This document shows positions 53,735-63,237 of a stretch of DNA of 64,000 nucleotides, piece after piece (position 1 is the stretch's first letter; the number at the start of each line of letters is the position of its first letter). Position numbers and translations under genes: made by a program. The DNA is from Atriophallophorus winterbourni. Lineage: Eukaryota > Platyhelminthes > Trematoda > Plagiorchiida > Microphallidae. The DNA is taken from positions 1 through 64,000 of the forward strand of contig JACCGJ010009952.1 of NCBI GenBank assembly GCA_013407085.1, read 5' to 3'. The notes under the pieces are model-generated. The model was not told where the DNA came from. It did not search any database and saw only the letters and a list, made by a program, of their open reading frames with translations.

Positions 53735-55036
53735 ACATTACATACGATTGTCCATGTATGTTACCTAGATATGTCGAAAGCATTTGACCGTGTGAACCCC
53801 AGTATTCTCTTAAAGAAGCTGGAAGTTCTGGTTTATGCGTCGTTGTTAGCGTGGTTAGAAAATTACCTGATGATCGGCTTGTTAACAGTCTCTGTGGACG
53901 GTTGTGGGATGCTCTATCGAAGTCGGTAGCCTGACAGTTGGAGTGCCTCAGGGATCCGTCCTCGGACCAATCTCTCGCCTTTATGCTAATGACAAATAGG
54001 CTTTAATCAATGCAAGATCGTGACTGTTCGCGGACGATATAAAAGTGTGGTAGAAGATAAGTAAGTTGGAAGACTGCGAACTTCTCCAGAAGGTTTTAGA
54101 CAACCCCCAGGTTTGGTCCCTAAAAAATCGCATATTTTTCAATTTCCAAAAGTGTCACTTGTTAAAATTTGGCAAATATGTGGAGTTCCAGTATTTTCTT
54201 GGAACACAGCCTCTCGTGGACCATGGAACAAAAGGACTTGGGTGTGTTAATAAGCAACACCCTAGGGGTGTCGAGCCACTGCAACTACGTCTATCGCAAA
54301 ACATGACAGAAATTGTCACTCCTAAAGAGAATTTTCGGCAAGTTTTCAACAGACAATTCCCTGTATTATAAATACCTACATCAGACCCACGATGAAATAT
54401 GCAGTTCAAGCTTGGTCGCCATGTCTTAAAAAGATGTTGCCACTTTGCAACGAATAAATCATCGAGCTACCAAACTTGTCACCGAACTCAGCCGGAAACC
54501 CTACAATGAGCGAATCAAAACGCTAAATTTATTTGATTATCCACGTCGTTGACTCCGATGGGATTTGATTCCGGTTTACAATATTTTGAATACCGAAAAT
54601 CACCCTCTACATGCTTATTAAATCTACGGAGCTCGCATAATACCAGAGCTCACACATTTACTCTAACTGTCCCTCACTCGAGACTCAACTGCAGACGACA
54701 TTTTTTGCCGTAAGAGTTTGTCTTACTTGGAACAATCTGCCAGATAATGTTGTAAACTCACCAAATCAGCCAACTTTTAAAAGAAGCCTTGATGCGTTTT
54801 TGACCCTAAACCCGTGCATCGAAGGAAACTATACATCTTACCACCATGCATCTACATTTGTTATCCCACTAATCGAAAACAACTTCTGCTCTTTGGATTT
54901 TTAATTGATTTTTGAACTGCTCAGTAAGCAACCTAATTCCAATTTTGCGTGTTATATTATTCGTTGTTACCATATTATTCTGTGTTTTTTTGTAAAGCTA
55001 TATGCTTTTTAGACCATTAAAATTGAACTAAATTGA
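53735..55036 (+). pseudogene. CR1-A RT fragment and 3' UTR (third copy)
   Basis: [21 protein letters not shown] and the SRTI-IKVW region occur in shifting frames. Then come EDCELLQKVLDNPQVWSLKN (54066-54371), YNERIKTLNLFDYPR and SRLNCRRHFLP-type pieces, and the 3' UTR with a GAATT-type tail ending at 55036. Many small deletions make it the most decayed of the three CR1-A copies. Confidence 0.8.
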
Positions 55037-55932
55037 ATATACACGCAAACATTTTGTGCAATCTATTTTCCAAGTTGGCAATACCGACATCTGACGTATT
55101 CACGATGATGTTCGAGCAGAGCATAGTACCAGAAACTTGGAAAACTTCCCTGATTAGCCCCATCTACAAGGGTGGTAAAAGAAATGATCCATCAAACTAT
55201 CACCCGATAGCGTTATTACGAGTGCAATCAAAAGTAATGGAGTCCATAATAGCTGATGCCTTACGGAATCTCCGAGGCATAGCATGGATTCAGGAAAAAA
55301 CTATCTTGCCTCACAAACTTGATATTAGCAAAAGAATCTTCGGCTGAGCTACTGGAGTAATTTATATCGATTTCTCAAAAGCCTTCGATCGTGTGAATCA
55401 CGAACTTCTTTTGTCAAAACTACTCACCTACGGAGTACATGGTAAACTCCATGCATGGATTAAAGAATGGTTGATATCTCGTGAGATTTACGTGAGAGTC
55501 AAAGACGAACTATCCGAGTCGATTGAAGTTGCCCGTGGTGTCCCACAAGGATCAGTCCTCTGACCGCTTTTGTTTTTAATATATATTAACGACTTGCCTA
55601 CTGTAGTGCAGTCGTCGGTGCTTATTTTCGCCGATGACGCAAAGCTTTGGCGCAAGATAAACGCCACAGACGACACGCAGAACCTGAAACGGGATCTCGA
55701 TATGATTCACACTTGATCCCTAGACAACAAAATGCCACTGAATGATTCGAAATGCAGCCTATTGTCACTCAACAGCAAGTCGAGCTAAGAATATTATCTT
55801 GATCATACTGTTATTAAACCCGCCTCCTCCGAAAAAGATTTAGGCGTGATTATCCAATCAGACTTAGGAAACTCAATGTAATGTCGACTGGCTGCCTGCA
55901 AAGCTGAAATCAACTTGGGTCTCCGTAGAAGA
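55037..55932 (+). pseudogene. CR1-G reverse transcriptase
   Basis: PETWKTSLISPIYKGGKRND, SNYHPIALLRVQSKVMESII (55033-55347), [80 protein letters not shown] and VIKPASSEKDLGVIIQSDLG, with a handful of stops. This is the best copy of the G family RT and lacks the private deletion of the inverted arms at 18-20 kb. Confidence 0.82.
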
Positions 55933-55933
55933 G

Positions 55934-56564
55934 TCCTAGATTTAAGATTCAAGATTCAAGGATTTATGGTTAAAAAAGTTAATACTTTACAACACCACAG
56001 GATTACGGTTTGAATAAAAATATGAAAAATACAATAGTATAAATGCAATAGTGAATATCAAATGTAAGGCTCACAAATGTTATTCTTTTGCATATATAAG
56101 TCCAATTTCGCTTTAAACGCCGCCAGGCAAGGAGAGTCCACCACATGTTGGGGTAGGGAATTCCAAAGAAATATAGCACGTACGGCGAAAAAATGGCGTC
56201 GACAATCAATACAGGAAAATGGAACGTAAAGGAATAAGGTATGTCCGCGTGTCACTTTCCCATCACACACATCGATCAAGTGTTTTAGTGGATGTCTTTC
56301 GGTAGACACTATTCTATAAGTCAGAATAATATCGCGTCGTATCCTTCTTTGGGCAAAGTCGCATAGACCCAGACGTCGCGATCTTTCGGTGTACGGAACA
56401 TTGCGAAGACCCATCACTAACTTTGTTGCTCTATGATAGATTTTATCGAAGAGAGCAATGTCTTTTCGCAGCCAAGGAGCCCAGACCTCTACCGCATACT
56501 CCATCGTAGGGCGAAGGTAGACAATTATTATCCTAGGTTCGCTTGACCCCAATATTGTCCGCAA
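55934..56564 (-). mobile_element. 5'-truncated CR1-C insertion with open terminal ORF
   Basis: The minus frame 56564-56058 (168 codons, no stop) covers the thumb: IIIVYLRPTMEYAVEVWAPW, YHRATKLVMGLRNVPYTERS, DFAQRRIRRDIILTYRIVST and CIDCRRHFFAVRAIFLWNSL. The 3' UTR ends in a (TCTTGAA)n-type tail (55934-55960). It splits CR1-G, which resumes at 56565. Confidence 0.85.
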
Positions 56565-57160
56565 ATTATTTCAACGTACATCCGTCCTCATGTTGAATAT
56601 GCTACACCGGCATGGGATCCTGGGTTGAAAAAGTGATATTCTGCTGTTGGAAACTCCACAGCGCAGAGCGACAAAACTCGTCATGGGACTATCTAATTAT
56701 CCATACGAAATGAGACTTAAAATATTAAATTTGCATTCGGCTCAATAAAGACGGAAACGAGGAGCACTAATATCCATTTGGATAGTGCTTAATCAAACAA
56801 ATCACCCTTGTAGTCGTTTGTTTCATCTTTCCCATAAAACACATTTGCGAGGTCACCAAATGAAACTTTACCAACAGCATAGCAGGTTGAACTGCCGCAA
56901 ATATGCATTTTCCGTTCGCAATGTGCAATTGTGGAACAGTTTACCTACTCACGTGGTGCAATCTGAAACCGTTGATGTTTTCAAGAAATCACAAGATATT
57001 CACATGGACAAGTATGTTTCTCACGTTTGACAATAATCTAAAAATATTTTGATTTTTTTTTACCAATTTTTACCCGTTGTACATTTTTGTGGGTTTTGTA
57101 AAGCATAGCTTTTTTACCTGCATATGATCTATTAATAAATAAATCTATGGATAAACGGGT
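56565..57160 (+). pseudogene. CR1-G thumb and 3' UTR
   Basis: YVHPHVEYATPAWDPG-type sequence, LETPQRRATKLVMGLSNYPY, YQQHSRLNCRKYAFSVRNVQ and LWNSLPTHVVQSETVDVFKK (56785-57030), then a 3' UTR ending AATAAATCTATGGATAAAC. This is the continuation of the element interrupted at 55933. Confidence 0.82.
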
Positions 57161-57294
57161 GAGCCCGTTAAGATTTTTTTGCGTTCACCAATTCACTTGT
57201 GAACCAAGTGAACATTTTTCTTCTGTTTACGCATAGGCGATAAATTATTTTCATTACCTCGTATTTAAGTTCTTTTTTCGATTGTTTGCTCATC

Positions 57295-58114
57295 ATGTCT
57301 ACGGGTGACGACGCCGCGATTAATTCTAACGTTAAATTGGCCCTTTTCGCGATTTCAAACCCGAGAGTTTTGTTTGTTTTGGTCGAAGCTCAGTTCAAGA
57401 GCTATCGCATCAAATCACATGATACGAATTTCGCTAAGGTTACGGCTAACCTTCCTACGTAGGTCGCAACTGGTCCCCAAACCAATCGAAAATCCATATG
57501 ACAAACTGAAGGACGCCATTTTACAACGCTTCGATACTTCTAACGAACCGCACTTGCACCAACTTCTCCAGGAGACGGAGTTGGGCCATCGAAAACCGTC
57601 ACAACGTTTGAGGCATATGCGCACGTTCGCAGGCGGTAACAATATTGGTGATTATGCGCTAAAGCACATATGGACCAAGTGCCTGCCTGCTAGCACCAGG
57701 GCTGTCTTATCCGTACAGGACACCGACGCACCCCTGGAAAAATTAGCACTCGCTGCGAACAAGGTACACAAGTGCCTCACAAGCAATGCCCCAGTGCAAG
57801 TGATGACCGCAGACACGCCACAAGCGCCAATGGAGGACGCAATTGAACGTCTCACGCTATCAATACAGACGACGTATCAACAGCGTAACCCTCAACGGCA
57901 AAAACGTCGTCCGCAGAACAATGACGCACGCGCTTCGCTTCGGGCTGTTCACACAGGGTTCTGCAAGTATCTTAAACAGTTTGGTACTAATGCCAGGCAC
58001 TGTGTGCAGCCCTGCTCGTTCCCTAACGCCAGTCAAGCTACGACGGGAAAAGAGCAGGCCAGTAATCGCGACGGCTGCAGCTGGCCACACCGTAAGTCGC
58101 CTTTTATATATTGA
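57295..58114 (+). pseudogene. gag: gypsy gag (capsid/nucleocapsid)
   Basis: From ATG 57295 (MSTGDDAAINSNVKLALFAI): RVLFVLVEAQFKSYRIKSHD and FAKVTANLPT, then a stop at 57460. In another frame it continues with ENPYDKLKDAILQRF, LLQETELGHRKPSQRLRHMR, KHIWTKCLPASTRAVLSVQD and PLEKLALAANKVHK. A nucleocapsid-like HTGFCKYLKQFGTNARHCVQ with C and H residues in a single zinc-knuckle pattern follows. One frameshift and one stop disable it. Confidence 0.82.
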
Positions 58115-58400
58115 CGATTCACCGACAGGCCTACGCTTCCTGATTGACACAGGCGCGGAGGTGAGTGTCGTTCCACCACAGAGTGAAATCACTCGCATGG
58201 ATCCAAATGGCGTCAAACTGCAAGCGGCAAATGGGACACGTATCAAAACTTATGGCCAGCGACTCCTTCTGCCAAACCTCGGTTTGGGCAGAAATCTTCC
58301 ATGGACATTCATCGTCGCCGACGTTCGTCAGCTGATCATGGGAGCCAACCTCGTGACAGAGTTCGGGTTAGTAGTCGACGTTCAGCGCAAACAACTGTAG
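58090..58400 (+). pseudogene. pro: gypsy aspartic protease
   Basis: The frame gives RLLYIDDSPTGLRFLIDTGA (active-site DTG), EVSVVPPQSEI, LQAANGTRIKTYGQRLLLPN and WTFIVADVRQLIMGANLVTE, the flap and ILG-equivalent LIMGANL. It ends with a stop at 58398. The domain itself looks whole, but it is out of frame with gag. Confidence 0.85.
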
Positions 58401-58419
58401 GACAGCAAATCCGCAGTAC

Positions 58420-59262
58420 GAGTCACAGGGAAAACGACATCGATCAATTCGATCGAACTGAAACTCGCCCTACCTGACAAGAAGTTTGCAGCGCTGCTTC
58501 AAGACTACCTGGCTATCTGAAAGCTATCTTGCTGCACGCCAGAGATCCGACACGGGATTGCTTACCACATCTTCCCGACCGGCCCGCCTACGAACGTAAG
58601 ACTCCGACGATTGTCCTCTGACAAGCTCACTGCTGCCAAAGCGGAGTTCGAGCAACTGCTACAACTCAGGATTATTCAACCCTCTAATAGCCCATGGTCA
58701 TCGCCTCTACATATCGTTTTGAAGAAATCAGGCGACTGGAGACCATGTGATGATTATAGAGGCCTCAATAAGCTCACAGTGCTTGACAGGTATCCCATAA
58801 CTCACATCCAGGATTTCTCCCTGAGCGCCTGCAGCGAAACGATTTTTTCCAAAATCTATCTTGTTCGCGCCTACCATCAAATCCCTGTAGCAGATGCCGA
58901 CGTTCAGAAGACGGCTGTTACGACACCTTTCGGTCTATACGATTTCCTTCGCATGCCGTTTGGAATCAGAAACGCCGCTCAAACTTTCCCGCGCTTTATT
59001 GACCAAATCATGCGAGGTCTACCATTCACCTTCGCCTACATCGATGACATTCTTGTCACCAGTGAAAGCTATCTTCGACTGGTTTTTCAGCACTTTCAGG
59101 AATACAACGTCGTTTTCATCCGGCAAAATGCAAATTCGGCCGACTAGAACTAGAAATCCTGGGACATACAATCGATACTCGTGGAATCACTGCCATTAAT
59201 CAGAAAATCTCGGCGATTGAAGACTACCCCACTCCAACGTCTCTTCGTCAGCTCCAAGTTAT
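58420..59262 (+). pseudogene. pol: gypsy reverse transcriptase, truncated
   Basis: [120 protein letters not shown] and [14 protein letters not shown] (catalytic YIDD near 59036-59050), then, after a frameshift at about 59140, LEILGHTIDTRGI. RNase H and integrase are missing because of the CR1-F insertion and the window end. Confidence 0.88.
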
Positions 59263-59267
59263 CCACG

Positions 59268-60193
59268 ACGTGCCGTGCGGTCGCATTATTTTGAGCTACT
59301 GATTATCAGAATATACTGTTCTTAAACTTACTCTTACGTGGATATATTATACGTTGTTGGACTCCTCTCGAAGTCAGCTTTCTGGATATACCACTCTCGT
59401 AGCGGTATTCGATAATACGAGCAAATTGGGATTTATCGTGATTTTCCCATTTTGGATTTACGCGTGCAACTCTGTTAATACTCTTCAAGTCCTCAAGGGG
59501 ATTAACGTCATTCAAAAGATCTTATTCTTCGCCGTCGACTGGTCCTACTTTCAACATCGTGCGATCAACTACTGAATAGTATCACCGGATTAAATTCTGA
59601 TTTTGCTCTTTTTCGTGAACACTGAATTTTTTGTCGCGCACACTATATTCATCATCGATCGCTCGACCGAGCCAATGCTTGTGCACAAACCTCTGAACAC
59701 TGCTGCTCATAAGCCTGACCGGATGACCCCGAAACGAAAACAAAACGCACCGGGCTGCATGTGTGCGGTTTGCCGAAAGTCGGTAAGTCCTAAGGCAAAG
59801 TCTGTCACGTGTTACGATTGTTTGTCGAAAGTTCATGCTAAATGCGACAAATCGCTGACCTCGGATTTAGTATCGATTATTAATGGAGATAATTGCCCTG
59901 GTGTTTGTTATGTTTGTCTGGTTTGCAAGGCCAAATCAACACCGTCAGCCTCGGCGACGAAAACCCCTGAATATGATATTGAGACGCGTCTAAATGGAAT
60001 GGAATCCAGTATACAAAAACTAAATGAACTGATAATAAACGTCATAAAGACACCGTCGTTACCCGACTTAGAGTTACTGCCGAAGAGCCGGTAGATAATC
60101 CATCATACTCGAGGCCAACATTTGCCCAGATAACCGCGCAGATGGTGACTAAAACGGGGAGGCGTTCGTTGGGATCATGACTCCTCGACTTAA
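59268..60193 (+). pseudogene. CR1-F 5' UTR and ORF1, left of piggyBac
   Basis: It opens with the conserved 5' terminus (GTGCGGTCGCATTATTTTGA). ORF1 from ATG 59723: MTPKRKQNAPGCMCAVCRKS, then AKSVTCYDCLSKVHAKCDKS and PGVCYVCLVCKAKS, a C4HC3 PHD-like finger with all metal ligands present. Next is a coiled-coil-like IETRLNGMESSIQKLNELII. A one-base loss at about 60075 shifts the frame. The copy is cut at TTAA 60190-60193 by the transposon. Confidence 0.85.
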
Positions 60194-60208
60194 CCCTTTA
60201 GCGACCAA
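60194..60208 (+). repeat. piggyBac left terminal inverted repeat
   Basis: CCCTTTAGCGACCAA directly after TTAA. The 11 bp next to the interior (TTAGCGACCAA) match the right end in reverse. Confidence 0.85.
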
Positions 60209-60210
60209 AA

Positions 60211-60620
60211 GGACCATACGGTCCTCTTTTGGATAACTGTTCTAATAATTAAACAGTGAACAATATTCGGTTGCTGCGAGGTTTGAACGAGTCCAGACAT
60301 GTCGAAGCATCGTTCTTAGACTGTCTGGCTCTCAGTGTGCGTCATTCCATCAGTATGCAGAAGGTCTTTGCGAGCTATAGACGTACTGTTCTGTTCTCCT
60401 TAAAAGTTCATTTTTGTAACTAAAATGGCACATACACCAGGTGAGATTTGACTCTAAATAATTCATTGGTGAAAGATGAGTATTTGAGTTGAAACTTAAA
60501 GTCTTTAGAATGACGTTTTTGTTTTTATCAAGATATTTACATTATATTTTGTAAAGAGGACCATACGGTCCTCTTGGTCTTGGGAAAGGCACAAGTAAAA
60601 GAGGACTGTATGGTCTAGTT
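60211..60620. repeat. Left subterminal palindromic repeats
   Basis: GGACCATACGGTCC (60211-60224 and 60558-60571) and a variant GGACTGTATGGTCT (60602-60615) are near-perfect palindromes, with AGAGGACC..GGTCCTCT context. Likely transposase-binding sites. Confidence 0.75.
60425..60440 (+). other. Predicted first coding exon of the transposase
   Basis: ATGGCACATACACCAG with A at -3 and G at +4 around the ATG, followed by GTGAGA, a good 5' splice site. Joined to the acceptor at 61100 it gives MAHTPGTRMKPSS in frame with the main exon. Splicing is inferred from sequence only. Confidence 0.55.
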
Positions 60621-61100
60621 GGTCTTGATGATTCGTTTTCCGAATATTACTATTTATTATCACCAAATTAATTGTCTAACCAGATATTTAGGCAGATATT
60701 AATATTTCCAATGATATTCATTATTTCAAAACAACATAACAATGGAATTATTTGTATTTCAAACACATTATTTAGAGTCTTTGATTGTTGCATAGCCAAG
60801 TAGTATGACATGATCATTTGAATATAAAACCTCAAATAAATAAAGATCATATAGCTACAAAAGATATGATTCGAATGTTATAGTTTAATTTATAATCTTG
60901 ATATATATTTTGTCACAGAATACACGACATATTTTGGGATTTAAATATTTCCCAAATGTATTCCATCTTTTGTTCATAATCATTTGTCAATTATTATCAG
61001 CAATTTATTCTTTTATAATTGTGCTGTAGTAAGGCGATGTGACGTAACAAGTGATTTTTGAATTGAGCAAAATATATACCTACAAGTTTCTTGTTTTTAG
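60441..61100 (+). other. Predicted intron of the transposase gene (660 bp)
   Basis: It starts GTGAGA and ends in a pyrimidine tract TTTCTTGTTTTTAG. The phase is right to join the short ATG exon to the long frame. It contains two of the subterminal palindromes. Confidence 0.5.
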
Positions 61101-62878
61101 GTACGAGGATGAAGCCCAGCAGCATCGCCAGTAAAGTAGCCACACTAGATTGTACAAGTGATGTAGAGTCAGATTTTTCTGATGATGATGTTCTATATCC
61201 TGATTTTGAAGCCCTCATGCAAAATTTAAGTGAAGATGAACACAATGTGAAGGATCAAGAGAACATACTTACTGAACAACGTTGTGTTGACACTGCAGTT
61301 ACAAGCATAAGGAATAAATCTGATCGTATTTATTGGCATTCTATGAGAACATCACATACGGAAGAGGATGTTCACGTATTTGACAGCCATCTTATCGAGA
61401 ATGACAACATTGAGTCTCCAATGCTTTACTTCAAGAGTCTGGTATCTGATGACCTAATAGAACAAATTTGTGAACAAACTAATTTGTATGCTCTGCAAAA
61501 CGATCCATCAAAACCCCTTAATCTAACTAATTTGGAATTTGAACAGTGGTTGGGAATATGCATGCAAATGTCAGTGACCAAAATTGATAACACTCGCCTT
61601 CATTGGTCAGCTCATGCTTTGAATGAAAACATTGCTCAAACAATGCCACGTAAAAGATGGGAAAACATAAAATCTAATCTACATTTGGTTGACAATTCTT
61701 CATTGAATTCAAGTGACAAGTTAGCTAAAGTGAGACTTCTTGTTGACCATTTGAAGGAGAAGTTCAAGCAAATCCCTATGGGAGAAAATTTATGCGTTGA
61801 CGAGCAAATAGTTCCCTTCAAGGGCAAGTCATCACTCAAGCAATATATCCCCAAGAAGCCAAATAAATGGGGATATAAAATATTTGTTCTTGCAGATAGT
61901 ACTGGCATCGTTTACGACTTCTTGCCATACTCAGGAAAAATTATGCCTGTGACAAGGGCGGGTGTCCCTGATCTGGGTCCAAGCTCCAATGCTGTTCTGA
62001 ACTTGGCCGAAACCATTCCAGATGGGAAAAACCACAAGATCTATTTTGATAACTGGTTCACATCACTGAAACTAATTTCTCATTTGGCATCAAGGCAAAT
62101 ATGGGCATGTGGAACCGTCCAAGAAAGAAGACTTAGAGGGCTGAAATTTAAGTCTGATAAACAGTTACGTGAGCGGGGCAGAGGTTCATTTGATGAACAT
62201 ATGACTGAAATTGATGGCGTTTCAATCACTGCTGTGAAATGGCATGATAACAGGTCTGTTTGCCTTGCTTCTAGTTTCCTGATGTCTGCTCCATTACATC
62301 AGCGAGAGAAATTTGACCGCAAAGCAAAGGAGAGGATACAGGTAGTAGTTCCTAATATTGTGTCATGCTACAACAATAATATGGGGGGTACTGATCTGCA
62401 TGACCAGTACATGGCATACTACCGCATGAATTTCCGCACTAAGAAATATTATTTCAGACTAATATTTCACTTGTTTGACATGGCAGTGGTGAACAGCTAC
62501 TTACTATTGCGAAGAGCTGAAAAATCTAAGGGAGTTGCATACTATAATAAGACATCCTTATGTGACTTCAAACTGCAGCTGGCAAATTCCTTGATCAAAA
62601 GTGGAAAGCACACTCTTAAGAGGAGAGGGAGACAATCAGATGAGAGTGTGCAGCAAAAGTATTCAAAGAAAAGGAAAACAGGAAAAGCAACAGTACCAAT
62701 TCCAGATGAAAGTATCAGGAATGATGGTGTAAATCACTTACCAACTTTTCATGAGAACAGAGGAATGTGTAAAAACCCAGGTTGCAAAGGCAAAATACAC
62801 ATGTTTTGCAAGAAATGCGTTGTACATCTGTGTTGTGAGCGAAACAGGAACTGCTTTGAAGCTTTTCATCAAAACTAA
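61101..62878 (+). CDS. piggyBac transposase (main exon)
   Basis: The open frame runs to the TAA at 62876. An in-frame ATG at 61109 is the alternative start if the upstream exon is not used (about 589 residues; 597 when spliced). After an acidic N-terminus (SDVESDFSDDDVLYPDFEAL) comes the DDE_Tnp_1_7 domain: FEQWLGICMQMSV, LCVDEQIVPFKGKSSLKQYI (Asp at 61799), KIYFDNWFTSLKLI (Asp at 62048) and NMGGTDLHDQYMAYYRMNFR (Asp at 62393 and 62402). A basic stretch (KKRKTGKA) and a C-terminal Cys-rich domain follow (CKNPGCKG, FCKKCVVHLCCERNRNCFEA). Length and order fit active piggyBac transposases, which cut and paste at TTAA. No lesion is visible. Confidence 0.93.
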
Positions 62879-63049
62879 ACTGTTTTGAAACTGTAACTGA
62901 CCTGTTAAAGGACTGTGTAGTTGTAAATTTGGTTCTAGTTGTAAATTTGATTTTTATATTGTACAATCATGTTTTATTTTAAAAAATAATACACAAAGAA
63001 AGGAAATATTTATCACTAATTTGCATGAAATTTTCCCTCAAGTCCAATA

Positions 63050-63111
63050 GGACCGTATGGTCTTCTTTTGTTTAAGCTGTCTCAGGTCCAAGTGGACCGT
63101 ACGGTCCTCTT
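63050..63111. repeat. Right subterminal palindromic repeats
   Basis: GGACCGTATGGTCT (63050) and GGACCGTACGGTCC (63094) mirror the left-end repeats. Two right against three left copies give the element asymmetric ends. Confidence 0.75.
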
Positions 63112-63226
63112 ATAAATTTTCCTTCGGAATTAAACTTTTAAGTATTTATATGTATAATTATGCCCTATAGTTATAATTTCAGTGTAAAAAAATTACAAAA
63201 ATATTTTTTCTTAATCAGCAAAAAAG

Positions 63227-63237
63227 TTGGTCGCTAA
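63227..63237 (-). repeat. piggyBac right terminal inverted repeat, truncated
   Basis: TTGGTCGCTAA is the inner part of the inverted repeat. The outer AGGG and the TTAA are absent and CR1-F sequence (TAATGGAGATAATTGC) follows, sharing TAA with the repeat. Confidence 0.8.

Larger units (their letters stand above)
57175..59262 (+). mobile_element. Ty3/gypsy element (CsRn1-like), gag to RT, truncated
   Basis: gag, protease and RT follow in standard order over 2 kb. No LTR or primer-binding site is visible in front of gag, so the 5' end is truncated or its LTR is too diverged to see. The RT is cut at about 59262 by a CR1-F. The order and wording of motifs resemble the CsRn1/Kabuki group known from trematodes and insects (recognised from memory). 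Confidence 0.85.
60194..63237 (+). mobile_element. Autonomous piggyBac-type transposon (~3.0 kb)
   Basis: The left end TTAA-CCCTTTAGCGACCAA and the right end TTGGTCGCTAA form terminal inverted repeats. The right one lacks the last ~8 bp (AGGGTTAA expected). A palindromic 14-mer occurs three times near the left end and twice near the right. The transposase gene has no stop or frameshift. It is inserted in CR1-F ORF1. Its intact gene among decayed neighbours suggests recent arrival. Confidence 0.92.

Noticed and set aside
53717..57170. 12-bp inverted match (GGGCTCACCCGT / ACGGGTGAGCCC) around 53.7-57.2 kb as ends of a transposon
   Set aside because: No target duplication, and the interval is made of independent CR1 pieces. 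Chance or a rearrangement scar is more likely.
57860..58246. 128-codon minus-strand frame opposite gag/protease
   Set aside because: It is a shadow of the gypsy coding strand, which has clear gag and DTG motifs.
61091..61108. Transposase start at TTG 61091
   Set aside because: Those bases look like the polypyrimidine tract and AG of a 3' splice site. The ATG at 61109 or the upstream exon at 60425 is more plausible.
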